Position numbers and translations under genes: made by a program. This document shows, piece by piece, positions 1-7,756 of a DNA stretch of 27,375 nucleotides. This stretch comes from a virus: IMG/VR virus record IMGVR_UViG_3300025112_000146, positions 1 to 27,375 of that record. One strand, 5' to 3'. Below the pieces are notes generated by a model. It made no database searches. It saw only the letters and a program-made list of their open reading frames with translations, and was not told the DNA's origin. Within the stretch, counting starts at the first letter, position 1; every line of letters begins with the position of its first letter.

Positions 1-1
1 T

Positions 2-961
2 ACTGCTGGTGTCTTGCAAGCTGACGGCGCTGGTACTTTTGGTGGGGCTCTTACTTGCGCCACTAGTTTAACTATCGGTAGTGCCGCCATGAGCGAAGCC
101 GATTTGGAGAAGCTTGATGGCATCACCAATGGCACAGCCGCAGCCTCTAAGGCTGTTGTTCTTGATGCCAGTAAGAACATTGCAACAATTGGAACAGTTG
201 GTTGCGGTGCTATTACTTCTACTGGAAACAGCACCTTTGGAAGAGTGCAGATTGACAGCGCTAACGACTACATTGACGTCGACACCGACCTCAAGGTTAT
301 TGCTGCAGCTGACATTGTCCTTGACCCCGCCGGCGGCGAAGTCAAGGTTGATGGTAACTTGATTCCCAACAGCGACTCAGCTGACGACCTTGGTGCTTCC
401 GGCACCGCTTGGGCAAACCTCTATGTTGATGCAATTGATCTTAACGGTCAAGGTCACCTCAGCATGGGAGGCGGTAAGGTTCAGCTCGATGCCGATGACG
501 ACACTTTCATCTATGCTGGTGCTGATGATGTTATCAGCTTCGCAGTCGAGAACACCGCTCAGGTCAATATTGATAACGGCACCTTCTATCCCGAAACGGA
601 TAGCGATGTCGCTCTCGGTAAGACCGCCAAGCGCTTTTCCGAGCTTTATGTCGACGGCATCGCCGCAGCTTTTAGTGGCAGCGTTACCCTAGCGTATACC
701 GCTACCGCCGGCGACTTTTTTATCGGCTGTAACACTGTTGGTGGCGAAGTTGTCGTTACGCTTCCCGCCGCCTCCTCGGCTGGCTCCGGTAAGATGTACG
801 TCGTCAAGGACGTCTCTGGTTACGCCACTGGCAGTAACCTCGTGTCCGTGACCGGTAGCTCCGGACTCATCGATGGCGCCACCAGCAAGGTTCAGATTGA
901 TTCTGCCTATGGTGCTATCAACTTGATGTCTGACGGCTCCTCTAACTGGTACGTCTGGTAA
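2..961 (+). CDS. Tail fibre / virion surface protein, 3' part
   Basis: The reading frame is open to the left edge of the window, so the true start lies upstream; the in-frame TTG at 14 has no special claim. The visible 319 residues are rich in Ala, Gly, Asp, Ser and Thr with no membrane segment. A motif of the form D-x-A/V-x-LG, about eight residues, then LYVD-G/A-I occurs twice (around bases 370-441 and 595-662), the kind of repeat seen in phage fibre and spike shafts. The last 85 residues contain a beta-type stretch (VVVTLPAASSAGSGKMYVV) and end in SSNWYVW, typical of a fibre tip. This suggests a receptor-binding or decorating fibre, but no specific family is recognised. The gene is closed by a strong terminator, so it ends a transcription unit. 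Confidence 0.6.
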   Translation, partial: TAGVLQADGAGTFGGALTCATSLTIGSAAMSEADLEKLDGITNGTAAASKAVVLDASKNIATIGTVGCGAITSTGNSTFGRVQIDSANDYIDVDTDLKVIAAADIVLDPAGGEVKVDGNLIPNSDSADDLGASGTAWANLYVDAIDLNGQGHLSMGGGKVQLDADDDTFIYAGADDVISFAVENTAQVNIDNGTFYPETDSDVALGKTAKRFSELYVDGIAAAFSGSVTLAYTATAGDFFIGCNTVGGEVVVTLPAASSAGSGKMYVVKDVSGYATGSNLVSVTGSSGLIDGATSKVQIDSAYGAINLMSDGSSNWYVW

Positions 962-987
962 GAAACCACTCCCTTTGTAGGGATGAG

Positions 988-1017
988 GGGCGCCCAAACG
1001 GGCGCCCTTCTTTTTTT
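988..1017 (+). terminator. Intrinsic terminator after tail-fibre gene
   Basis: GGGCGCCC (988-995), loop AAAC, GGGCGCCC (1000-1007), then TTCTTTTTTT. The 8-bp all-G/C stem followed by a U-tract is a textbook rho-independent terminator. It separates the fibre gene from the capsid module. Confidence 0.92.
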
Positions 1018-1036
1018 GGGTGTTTGTCAACTCGAC

Positions 1037-1046
1037 AACTATTTAT
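1037..1046 (+). promoter_or_regulatory. Candidate late-promoter motif (variant AACTATTTAT)
   Basis: AACTATTTAT lies 20 bases after the preceding terminator and about 50 bases before the scaffold start codon. It differs by one base from AACTAATTAT, found exactly at 4660, 5065 and 12677. Function is inferred from recurrence and position only. Confidence 0.45.
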
Positions 1047-1096
1047 CTTTGATGTAAAATATCTTTTGTTTGTTGAGATATATTAGGAGAATATAA

Positions 1097-2113
1097 ATGT
1101 CATCACTGCTAGAACAAGCGATCGTCGACGCGACAGCCCTCCGGGACGCTGCGCTCAAGAATGCCGAAGCGGCCATTATTGAAAAGTACGCACCTGAAAT
1201 TAAGAATGCTGTGGATACGCTGCTTGAGCAGCCCGACTTGGGCGCCGCTGAAGAAGAGTTGGCCCCGGATCTCGGCGCCGAAGAGTCCGCATCGCCTGAA
1301 ATTGATGCGCCCCTAGGCGGCCTTGACGCGACCGACAAGTGCCGATGCCCCGATGAGGGAGAAAAGCTTGAGCTGACGCTAGAAGCGCTCCAGGAGATGG
1401 CAAGAGAGCTGATGCCCGAAGAAGAAGAAGAAGAAGTGAACGAGGCACTAGACGATCCCGAAGGAACGGAGGAGGCGCCTGAAACTAGCAAAGACACGCC
1501 CCCCGAAGAACTCAGCGGAGAAGATGATGAAATTGTCCTTGATGAAGAGGCGATCGCATCACTGGTCGAAGAACTTGTTGTTGATATTACACCCCAGAAG
1601 AGCGGATGGGCGGGCACCCCCGAACCCATTATGCAGTATAACTTGGAGCTAGAACTAGCCCACCGCGCTGCCACTGAGGTTAAAGCCGACAACACTGCAC
1701 TCACGAAAGCTATTGAAGAGCTTTCTGAGTCTAACACGAATCTTAAGAAGTCTAATAAGACTTTAAAGGAAACAGTTTTGAAGCTGAAGAGCGCATTTGA
1801 CGATATGAGCACTTCAAACGCAAAACTAATATATACGAATCGTATTTTGAGTAGCCCCTCCTTGAATGAGCGACAAAAAGAGAATATTGTTGAAGCTATT
1901 TCCAAAGCCGGTTCGGTTGATGAAGCAAAGGTCATTTATGAGACACTTCAGAGCACAGGGGGCACCGCTAGACGAAAGCAAGTGCCACAATCCCTAAGCG
2001 AAGCAATCAAGCGATCTTCATCTACGGTTCTGCCCAGGCGTCAGCCCGAGCGAACAACCGATACTGCTATTGACAGATTGCAAATTCTTGCAGGTATTAA
2101 ACATAACAAATAA
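1097..2113 (+). CDS. Prohead core / scaffolding protein (gp22-like)
   Basis: A 338-residue protein directly upstream of the major capsid gene, the normal place for the head scaffold. Residues 1-45 are helical. Residues 46-165 are extremely acidic, with a run of Glu near 108-113. Residues 180-250 form a probable coiled coil, followed by a helical segment (SLNERQKENIVEAI, 255-268) and a basic tail ending DRLQILAGIK. Acidic, helical, coiled-coil proteins of this kind form the temporary core around which T4-type heads assemble and are later degraded by the prohead protease. ATG 1097 is preceded by TTAGGAGA. The protein could also include protease-derived or other core functions, but I see no catalytic motif. 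The assignment rests on composition and position more than on sequence identity. Confidence 0.7.
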   Translation: MSSLLEQAIVDATALRDAALKNAEAAIIEKYAPEIKNAVDTLLEQPDLGAAEEELAPDLGAEESASPEIDAPLGGLDATDKCRCPDEGEKLELTLEALQEMARELMPEEEEEEVNEALDDPEGTEEAPETSKDTPPEELSGEDDEIVLDEEAIASLVEELVVDITPQKSGWAGTPEPIMQYNLELELAHRAATEVKADNTALTKAIEELSESNTNLKKSNKTLKETVLKLKSAFDDMSTSNAKLIYTNRILSSPSLNERQKENIVEAISKAGSVDEAKVIYETLQSTGGTARRKQVPQSLSEAIKRSSSTVLPRRQPERTTDTAIDRLQILAGIKHNK

Positions 2114-2117
2114 TAAT

Positions 2118-2128
2118 AAGGAGGTGAT
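2118..2128 (+). promoter_or_regulatory. Full-length Shine-Dalgarno sequence of capsid gene
   Basis: AAGGAGGTGAT matches the complement of the 3' end of bacterial 16S rRNA over 11 bases. Ten bases separate GGAGG from the ATG at 2135. It is the longest match at any start in the window, on the gene expected to need the most protein. Confidence 0.85.
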
Positions 2129-2134
2129 ACTTTT

Positions 2135-3937
2135 ATGTCTGTATTAAATAAATTAACTGAAGGTATCGTCAATCGAGATATGAAGAAGGAAGGCGATGCT
2201 CTTCTCTCCAAGTGGGAAAGAACTGGTCTTCTGGAAGGTCTCGACAACGATACTAAGAAAAACGGCATGGCTCGTCTATTAGAGAACCAAGCCAAAGAAC
2301 TACTACGTGAGGCCGCCAGCACAATGGCTGGTGGCGACGTCCAGGGTTTTGCTTCTGTAGCATTCCCGATCGTCCGTCGCGTATTCGGTGGACTCATTGC
2401 GAACGACCTTGTGTCTGTTCAGCCCATGAGCCTGCCCTCTGGTCTGATCTTCTTCCTAGACTTTACCTATGGTGACACTAGGATGGGAGCTGACTCCGGC
2501 GCTGAGGCCGCTTTCTCTCAGAGCGCTTCCATCTATGGTGGTGGCGTCGTTGCTAGTGGAATCACTGGTGGCGTGGACCTCACCGGCGCTAACGCTGAGC
2601 GAGGACTATATGCCTTGAACAACGGCTATGCGTCTCCTACTGGTTCATGCGTAGCCGGGCTTGTCCCCGGTTGCTTCATTTGGGGCACTGGCTCAGGTGG
2701 TGCAGCAACTCCCGGCGGCGCCTACACAATTGGCGACGGACAAGAGGAGCTGAACCAGCTAATTAAGTTCGATCCCGATCTTTCTGGATCTGGTGTCGCT
2801 GTTGGTATCTTTACCGGTAGCACCACCGCCGGAACCGACTTGGGCCAGCTGAATGTTGCTGACCTTATTGCTATGAACGTCACCGGCACTATGACCAATG
2901 GTCAGCTCGTGCGGCGCTTGACGCAGTATGCTTCGGGTTCAACGCAAAGTTCCGACCCGTCCCTTAGCACGTTCCAGTTGCTTCTGGTGTTCGAGGCGGA
3001 CACCCCGAACCAGGCCGAAACCCTCGCCGACGAGCTGGGTGCCACCGGCACCGACCAGGGCATTGGCTTCACTTTCACTATCAACGATAACTTCACAACC
3101 GGTGGTGGTATTGGTAGCGTTGCAGGTACGGCCGAATGGGCGCTAGAAAACCAGTCCGTTATCCCCGAGATTAACATCAAGGTGGATAGCGTTGCGGTTA
3201 CGGCGATGACCAAGAAGCTCAAGGCGAAGTGGACCCCGGAATTGGGACAAGATCTCAATGCCTACCACAACCTTGATGCCGAGGTTGAGCTTACTAGCAT
3301 TCTCTCCGAGCAAATTGCTCTAGAGATCGATCAGGAGATCCTTGCGGACCTCGTGAATCGCGGAACTGCTGGTACGCTTTACTGGTCACGCGCTCCTGGG
3401 CTCTTCGTGAACCGTGAGACCGGCCGCGAGATTGGTGCCGCTTCTGCAGCACCGGACTTCACCGGCACGGTGAGCGAGTGGTATGAGACGCTCCTCGAAA
3501 CCATTAACGACGTGTCAGCTCGTATCCATCGTAAGACTCTACGTGGTGGGGCAAACTTCATTGTCTGCGGACCTGAAGTTGCCAACATCCTTGAGTTTAC
3601 CGCTGGGTTCCGAGCCTCTGTCACTGTTGACGGCGATCGCGGAACTGCCGGTGCTGTAAAGACCGGCTCTCTTTCCAAGAAGTTGGATGTCTATGTAGAC
3701 CCCTACTTCCCACGTCAAGTAATTCTCGTGGGACGCAGAGGTTCGAGCTTCCTAGAGAGCGGATTTGTTTACGCTCCCTATGTGCCCCTACAGGTCACTC
3801 CCACTATCTTTGGGCCTGAGGACTTCGTACCCCGTAAGGGCGTCATGACTCGCTATGCGAAGAAGATGGTCCGACCGGATATGTATGGTCTCGTTATTGT
3901 CCGTGGGCTAATCGGTGAGGCTGGTTCAACCAGCTAA
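2135..3937 (+). CDS. 23: Major capsid protein (T4 gp23 family)
   Basis: A 600-residue major head protein of the T4 gp23 family (HK97 fold). Visible family features are the N-terminal LLENQAKELLRE segment (48-59), then FASVAFPIVRRVFGGLIAND and VQPMSLPSGLIFFLDF, which corresponds to the T4 segment VQPMNSPTGQVFALR. The C-terminus contains VRPDMYGLVIVRGL. T4 gp23 is 521 residues, so this version carries about 80 extra, mostly in the Gly/Thr-rich region at roughly 125-240. T4 gp23 is cut by the prohead protease after an [LI]xE site near residue 65; LRE at 57-59 followed by AAS is a good equivalent. It starts 21 bases after the scaffold stop with an exceptional ribosome binding site and is followed by its own terminator. 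Confidence 0.95.
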   Translation: MSVLNKLTEGIVNRDMKKEGDALLSKWERTGLLEGLDNDTKKNGMARLLENQAKELLREAASTMAGGDVQGFASVAFPIVRRVFGGLIANDLVSVQPMSLPSGLIFFLDFTYGDTRMGADSGAEAAFSQSASIYGGGVVASGITGGVDLTGANAERGLYALNNGYASPTGSCVAGLVPGCFIWGTGSGGAATPGGAYTIGDGQEELNQLIKFDPDLSGSGVAVGIFTGSTTAGTDLGQLNVADLIAMNVTGTMTNGQLVRRLTQYASGSTQSSDPSLSTFQLLLVFEADTPNQAETLADELGATGTDQGIGFTFTINDNFTTGGGIGSVAGTAEWALENQSVIPEINIKVDSVAVTAMTKKLKAKWTPELGQDLNAYHNLDAEVELTSILSEQIALEIDQEILADLVNRGTAGTLYWSRAPGLFVNRETGREIGAASAAPDFTGTVSEWYETLLETINDVSARIHRKTLRGGANFIVCGPEVANILEFTAGFRASVTVDGDRGTAGAVKTGSLSKKLDVYVDPYFPRQVILVGRRGSSFLESGFVYAPYVPLQVTPTIFGPEDFVPRKGVMTRYAKKMVRPDMYGLVIVRGLIGEAGSTS

Positions 3938-3962
3938 TCTCTGATTAGATAAAACACAAACG

Positions 3963-4002
3963 AACCCCTGGTTTCTTTCGAGGAGCCAGGGGTTTTGTTT
4001 TT
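3963..4002 (+). terminator. Intrinsic terminator after major capsid gene
   Basis: AACCCCTGG (3963-3971) pairs with CCAGGGGTT (3986-3994) across a 14-base loop, followed by TTGTTTTT. Two smaller inverted repeats lie just upstream, GCTGGTT/AACCAGC (3920-3934) and CTAATC/GATTAG (3934-3948), so the 3' end of the capsid transcript is unusually structured. Confidence 0.9.
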
Positions 4003-4007
4003 AGGGA

Positions 4008-4017
4008 AACTACTTAC
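4008..4017 (+). promoter_or_regulatory. Candidate late-promoter motif (variant AACTACTTAC)
   Basis: AACTACTTAC begins six bases after the capsid terminator and keeps 8 of 10 bases of AACTAATTAT. A second partial match, CCTAATTAAT, lies at 4058-4067, closer to the ATG at 4093. Which of them acts, if either does, cannot be told from sequence. Confidence 0.3.
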
Positions 4018-4092
4018 CCGTGAAAAGGGAAGCATGTCTTCCCCGATCGTTAATTGACCTAATTAATATCATTATAAAGGAGAAAACATATT

Positions 4093-4593
4093 ATGGGAAC
4101 AAAAAGAGTAGGTTGGGCACGAATTCGTAGCCTGATTAACGAAAATCAAAATGCACTATATATGCAGAAGCAGGTGGCCACGACGATTACGGGAGACACC
4201 ACTTTGACAGCCGCCGACAGTGGCAAGATGGTGGCTATTAATTATGACACCGCCGCAACCATTACGGTAACGCTGCCCACACCAGCCAGCGGCTTGGCGT
4301 TTGACTTTGTCTTCGTTGCCGACATGACAGCCAACACCGCCAAAATCAGATTTGACGGTCTTGAAACCGGCGCCATGACAGGCGTTGTTATCGCCATGGA
4401 GGACGACGGCACCGGACAAGGCGCTAAAGCCGACGGCGGCGGCGATCGGTATTTTGACGTGGACGGCAACCCCGATGTACGAGCCGCCTCAAAACTACGA
4501 TGCGAGTGCGCTGATGGAAGCAACTGGACCATAACGGGAATTGTCATCGCCGGCTCCACCGCGAAGGACTCTATTGGTTTCGCTAGCTCTTAA
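4093..4593 (+). CDS. Small beta-rich virion protein, possible head decoration
   Basis: A 166-residue protein between the major capsid gene and the neck genes. ATG 4093 has AAAGGAG ten bases upstream. The first 30 residues are basic and helical (RVGWARIRSLINEN). The rest alternates Thr/Val/Ile with small residues and contains TITVTLPTPASG, a pattern also present in the C-terminal domain of the fibre protein at the left end (VVVTLPAASSAGSG). That suggests a shared beta-sandwich used on virion surfaces. A decoration protein or head fibre is plausible given its place and its own terminator, but I recognise no named family. No signal peptide or membrane segment is visible. Confidence 0.55.
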   Translation: MGTKRVGWARIRSLINENQNALYMQKQVATTITGDTTLTAADSGKMVAINYDTAATITVTLPTPASGLAFDFVFVADMTANTAKIRFDGLETGAMTGVVIAMEDDGTGQGAKADGGGDRYFDVDGNPDVRAASKLRCECADGSNWTITGIVIAGSTAKDSIGFASS

Positions 4594-4620
4594 GTCTTAA
4601 GAAGCAGGTTTGAGCCCCTA

Positions 4621-4653
4621 AAAACCCCCTCCCACCGGAGGGGGTTTTCTTTT
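4621..4653 (+). terminator. Intrinsic terminator
   Basis: AAAACCCCCTCC (4621-4632), loop CACC, GGAGGGGGTTTT (4637-4648), then CTTTT. The 12-bp stem is perfect. It ends the unit containing the 166-residue gene. Confidence 0.92.
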
Positions 4654-4659
4654 GTTAAC

Positions 4660-4669
4660 AACTAATTAT
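4660..4669 (+). promoter_or_regulatory. Candidate late-promoter motif (exact AACTAATTAT)
   Basis: An exact AACTAATTAT begins seven bases after the preceding terminator and ends 18 bases before the ATG at 4688. If transcription starts about six bases downstream, as at T4 late promoters, the ribosome binding site at 4677-4683 would just be included. Confidence 0.5.
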
Positions 4670-4687
4670 TATATTACGGAGGACCCT

Positions 4688-5044
4688 ATGGGTAAGAAGA
4701 AGAGATATAGACTAAGAACAGCAAAGTTCGGCAGAAAGTATGCTGCCAAGTATGGACTTGGCGGTACCGCAGAGATAGAAGAAGAGGCATTAATTGAGGA
4801 AACGCCGGCGCCAATTATTATGGCCGCTCCCGAACCGGCCAAGCCAGTTGTAGAGGCACCCGTCATTGTTGCGGCGCCTGAGCCAGTGGTAGAGCCCGCG
4901 GCTATTGTGGCGGCTCCCGAGCCAATTGTGGAGGCGATTGAGGCTGCAACGCCACCTAAAAAGAAAAGGGCGACGAGGAAAAAGGCGTCGACTCCTCGCA
5001 AGACTACAAGAAAAAGAGCCTCGCGAGCAAAAACAGCAAGCTAG
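4688..5044 (+). CDS. Short basic protein with AAPEP repeats
   Basis: A 118-residue protein of unknown function. ATG 4688 is preferred over an in-frame TTG at 4652 because CGGAGGA lies at 4677-4683. Three parts are visible. The first is a basic head (GKKKRYRLRTAKFGRKYAAK). The second is an acidic, Pro/Ala/Glu-rich middle with three copies of AAPEP followed by V/E/P residues. The third is a strongly basic tail (KKKRATRKKAS onward) of Lys/Arg/Thr/Ser/Ala, like histone H1 tails. The ends could bind nucleic acid or the acidic capsid interior, with the middle as an extended spacer. It sits between capsid and neck genes, so a minor head component is likely. There is no recognisable fold or catalytic motif. 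Confidence 0.7.
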   Translation: MGKKKRYRLRTAKFGRKYAAKYGLGGTAEIEEEALIEETPAPIIMAAPEPAKPVVEAPVIVAAPEPVVEPAAIVAAPEPIVEAIEAATPPKKKRATRKKASTPRKTTRKRASRAKTAS

Positions 5045-5064
5045 CCGTGCTTTCCAGTTCTCCC

Positions 5065-5074
5065 AACTAATTAT
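5065..5074 (+). promoter_or_regulatory. Candidate late-promoter motif (exact AACTAATTAT)
   Basis: An exact AACTAATTAT lies in the 49-base spacer before the gene at 5094, ending 19 bases before its ATG. No terminator precedes this copy. Confidence 0.5.
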
Positions 5075-5093
5075 CTAGAGGAGAATTCTCAGT

Positions 5094-6365
5094 ATGGTTG
5101 CACCCCCCACCCTAACTCCGACAAGCACTATAAGCGCCGTTAGGCTGCCGCCCACTGGTTCGGCCGCCGCCGTGTCGGCGGTACTTCCCTTTGGCCTCTA
5201 TACCGGCTCAGCTGACTTTTTAACAGGCGCCGCCAAACAGGTTGCCTATACATACAAAAAGTTGGGGGGAGATGTGCTCGATATTGAGCTAAGCTCCTCT
5301 AATGTATATGCTAATTATGAAGAGGCCGTTCTAGAATATTCTTATCTTATTAACACCCATCAGGGTAAAAATGTATTATCTAGCATTCTCGGTAACGCAA
5401 CCGGATCGTTTGACTCTCTTGGCGAATTAAAGTCAGGGTCTCTTTCTTCCAGCCTGGGAGGGAAGGGAATTGAACTTAAGTATCCGGAAATGAGATTTGA
5501 ATATGCGAGGCGCTTTGGCAACGCTATGACACTCGATGCCGGCATGGGCGGCACTGTCCCCGAGTATTCAGCCTCTTTTGACATTGTTCAGCGGCAGCAG
5601 GATTACGACCTACAGGCAATCGTTTCTGGTTCAGCTGCAGCCGGCGGCGTATTATACTCAGATATCGATCGCACTAAAAGAATAATTGTCAATCGAGTCT
5701 TCTACAAGACGCCGAGATCTATGTGGCGCTTTTATGGCTATTATGGGGGGCTCAATGTTGTGGGCAACTTGGCCACATATGGTCAATATGCCGACGATTC
5801 CACGTTTGAGCTGGTGCCAACATGGCAAAACAAACTTCAGGCAATGAATTTTGAAGACATGATTTATACGCGGACCTCTCAGTTTTCTTATGAGATAAGA
5901 GACAACAAGCTGCGCATCTTTCCACAGCCCGTATTGGGCGAGATTAAAAAGATGTGGTTCACGTTTCAAGTTCTTGGGAACGCCTGGGATGTTGACGATA
6001 CTAAAACGGATGGCGTTAACGGAATCAATAATCTTAATACTATACCGTTTGCGAATATTCCTTATGAGAATATTAACTCAATTGGAAAGCAGTGGATACG
6101 CCGGTTTGCGCTAGCGCTATCAAAGGAGACGCTGGGGCAGATAAGGGGCAAGTTCGGCACCATTCCGATTCCAGGGGAGAGTTTGACCCTCAACGCTTCC
6201 GACCTTTTGGGGCAGGCGAAAGAGGAGCAAGCGGCCCTTCGCGACGAACTGAAGGCCGTATTGGATGAGATGGTCTATTCAGCTCTTGCTGAAAAAGATG
6301 CGTCACTTGCCGGTAGCATTACAACAATTAAGCAGGGGGCGCCTCTCCCCATCTTCCAGGGGTAG
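5094..6365 (+). CDS. Neck / head-completion protein (gp13-like candidate)
   Basis: A 423-residue protein that opens the neck gene cluster. ATG 5094 follows GAGGAG (5078-5083). The N-terminal 50 residues are Pro/Ala/Ser/Thr-rich. A region around 60-100 (DIELSSSNVYANYEEAVLEY) and a later aromatic stretch (IYTRTSQFSYEIRDNKLRIF) look like a structural protein. The C-terminal 100 residues are helical (LALSKETLGQIRGKFGTIP). T4 gp13 joins the filled head to the tail. I assign the role from gene order, since it precedes candidates for gp14 and gp15 and then the sheath and tube as in T4. It is longer than T4 gp13 (about 310 residues), and I cannot confirm the family by sequence alone. Confidence 0.5.
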   Translation: MVAPPTLTPTSTISAVRLPPTGSAAAVSAVLPFGLYTGSADFLTGAAKQVAYTYKKLGGDVLDIELSSSNVYANYEEAVLEYSYLINTHQGKNVLSSILGNATGSFDSLGELKSGSLSSSLGGKGIELKYPEMRFEYARRFGNAMTLDAGMGGTVPEYSASFDIVQRQQDYDLQAIVSGSAAAGGVLYSDIDRTKRIIVNRVFYKTPRSMWRFYGYYGGLNVVGNLATYGQYADDSTFELVPTWQNKLQAMNFEDMIYTRTSQFSYEIRDNKLRIFPQPVLGEIKKMWFTFQVLGNAWDVDDTKTDGVNGINNLNTIPFANIPYENINSIGKQWIRRFALALSKETLGQIRGKFGTIPIPGESLTLNASDLLGQAKEEQAALRDELKAVLDEMVYSALAEKDASLAGSITTIKQGAPLPIFQG

Positions 6366-6375
6366 GGGGTAAGAA

Positions 6376-6864
6376 ATGTCGGACAAGTGGAATCAGCCCG
6401 CACAGCCTCCGCCGCCACTTTTTATTGGCAAGAAGGAACGCGATTTAATCAAGCAGGTTAACGATGAGCTAATTGAGCGCGTCGTGGGGCAGCAAATTCT
6501 TTATTATGCTATTGACGTGGAGACCACCAATTTTCACCCCTTATATGGAGAGGCGATTGAGAAAACTTTTTTACCCCCCATTCGCGTATATGCACTTGTT
6601 GACTGGGAAGCCTATGGTACCGAATATTCAGAAAATATTGGTGTCGACCAACGAGTGGAGATTACGGTTCACTTTCACAAAAGGCGCCTGACTGAGGATC
6701 AAGATCTTTATGTGCGCGCTGGCGACTTTGTGTCTTACGGTGGTATATACTATGAGATCGTTAACTGGGCAGAGCCTAGAAAGATTTATGGACAAGTCGA
6801 CCATAGCATAGAAGTGTCGGCTAAATGCGTTAGAGCGCGCCCGGGAGTATTCGATGGCGGATAG
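6376..6864 (+). CDS. Neck / head-closure protein (gp14-like candidate)
   Basis: A 162-residue protein starting ten bases after the previous gene and overlapping the next by 11 bases, so the three are probably translated together. After a Pro-rich start (PAQPPPP, about 8-14) come a short helix and then a mostly beta protein (VRVEITVHFHKRRL-type strands; GDFVSYGGIYYEIVNW). The pattern of a small beta-barrel with a conserved aromatic end fits head-closure or neck proteins that sit between portal and tail. The gp14 label rests on position and size class only (T4 gp14 is about 256 residues). A tail-completion or stopper protein unrelated to gp14 is the main alternative. Confidence 0.45.
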   Translation: MSDKWNQPAQPPPPLFIGKKERDLIKQVNDELIERVVGQQILYYAIDVETTNFHPLYGEAIEKTFLPPIRVYALVDWEAYGTEYSENIGVDQRVEITVHFHKRRLTEDQDLYVRAGDFVSYGGIYYEIVNWAEPRKIYGQVDHSIEVSAKCVRARPGVFDGG

Positions 6865-7708
6865 AGAATATGAGTTGATGCCCTCGACGTTACAGACGAT
6901 TGATCAGGCTTTTTATACATGGGTCGATGAAACGTTGGACATCTTTGCATCGTCAAACAAAGGGTGGAAGAAGGTGCCCCTTGTCTGGGTCTCCGCAGAG
7001 AGATCCTATCAGATAAAGCACGACAAGAACCTTCGCGATGATTACGGCGTTTTAAAGCTGCCGATAATTAGTATCGAGCGCACATCAATTGTAAAAGATC
7101 CGTCGAAAAAGGGAAGCTATCAAGCCAATGTTCCCCCTATTAATGATGCGCGCGGCGGTTCAATCACATTTAGTCGGGTGATTAATCAGACAAAGACCGC
7201 CGATTTTGCCAACGCAGATGCTTATAAAACGCAGCCCACCTTCAACGCCCAGGGTCCTCTCGCAGGTCAGATAAACTTTCCGTTTAAAAATAAGAAAATT
7301 GTATATAATACAATTACTTTGCCGTTGCCTGTGTATGTTAATGTATCTTATAACATAGTACTTAAGGGAGAGTACTTTCAACAGATCAACGAAATGCTAA
7401 CTCCTTTTATTGTCAATACGGGACAAATTAATAGTTTTTATATTAATGCCGATGGCCATAAGTATGAGACGTTCCTTCCTCAAGATTTTGCTCAAAATAA
7501 TAATGTGGCGAACTTGGGAGACGATGAGAGAGCTTTTGAGACAAAAATAGAAATTCGGGTGTTAGGTTATCTAATGGGCGCTGGCAAGAATGAAGAGCGC
7601 CCAAAGGTGGCTATTCGGGAGAATGCGGTCGAACTTAGAATTCCCAGAGAGCGTGTGATTTTTGGTGACATTCCCACCACGGTCTCGGGCGCCTTTTATC
7701 GAGAGTAA
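6854..7708 (+). CDS. Tail completion / sheath stabiliser (gp15-like candidate)
   Basis: A 284-residue protein, close in length to T4 gp15 (272), the ring that caps the end of the tail tube and sheath and joins the tail to the neck. It lies just before the sheath gene. Visible segments include an N-terminal helix (TIDQAFYTWVDETLDIFASS), KVPLVWVSAERSY, a beta region with LPLPVYVNVSYNIVLKGEYF, and a C-terminal region of charged strands (VELRIPRERVIFG). The alternation around 155-185 resembles tail-tube-terminator folds. ATG 6854 lies inside the end of the previous gene, with GGGAG near 6842 as a weak ribosome site. The assignment is stronger than for the two genes before it because length, order and texture all agree. 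Confidence 0.55.
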   Translation: MADREYELMPSTLQTIDQAFYTWVDETLDIFASSNKGWKKVPLVWVSAERSYQIKHDKNLRDDYGVLKLPIISIERTSIVKDPSKKGSYQANVPPINDARGGSITFSRVINQTKTADFANADAYKTQPTFNAQGPLAGQINFPFKNKKIVYNTITLPLPVYVNVSYNIVLKGEYFQQINEMLTPFIVNTGQINSFYINADGHKYETFLPQDFAQNNNVANLGDDERAFETKIEIRVLGYLMGAGKNEERPKVAIRENAVELRIPRERVIFGDIPTTVSGAFYRE

Positions 7709-7731
7709 TTTTGGAGTTTACGGTTGTGCGT

Positions 7732-7741
7732 TACTATTTAT
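7732..7741 (+). promoter_or_regulatory. Candidate late-promoter motif (variant TACTATTTAT)
   Basis: TACTATTTAT lies 61 bases before the sheath ATG, in the only spacer between the neck cluster and the tail genes. It matches the copy at 1037 in 9 of 10 bases. Confidence 0.35.
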
Positions 7742-7756
7742 TACGAGAAGTCCTAA

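Noticed and set aside
1059-1081. ATATCT/AGATAT inverted repeat before the scaffold gene
   Set aside because: The stem is six A/T-rich pairs with an 11-base loop; too weak to claim as a functional structure.
1039-1935. Long Ser-rich open frame on the minus strand
   Set aside because: It mirrors the acidic scaffold gene; Glu/Asp codons read backwards give Ser/Phe-rich frames. It has no ribosome site and no known motif.
4652-4687. TTG start for the basic AAPEP protein
   Set aside because: It lies within the tail of the upstream terminator and lacks a ribosome site; ATG 4688 has CGGAGGA.
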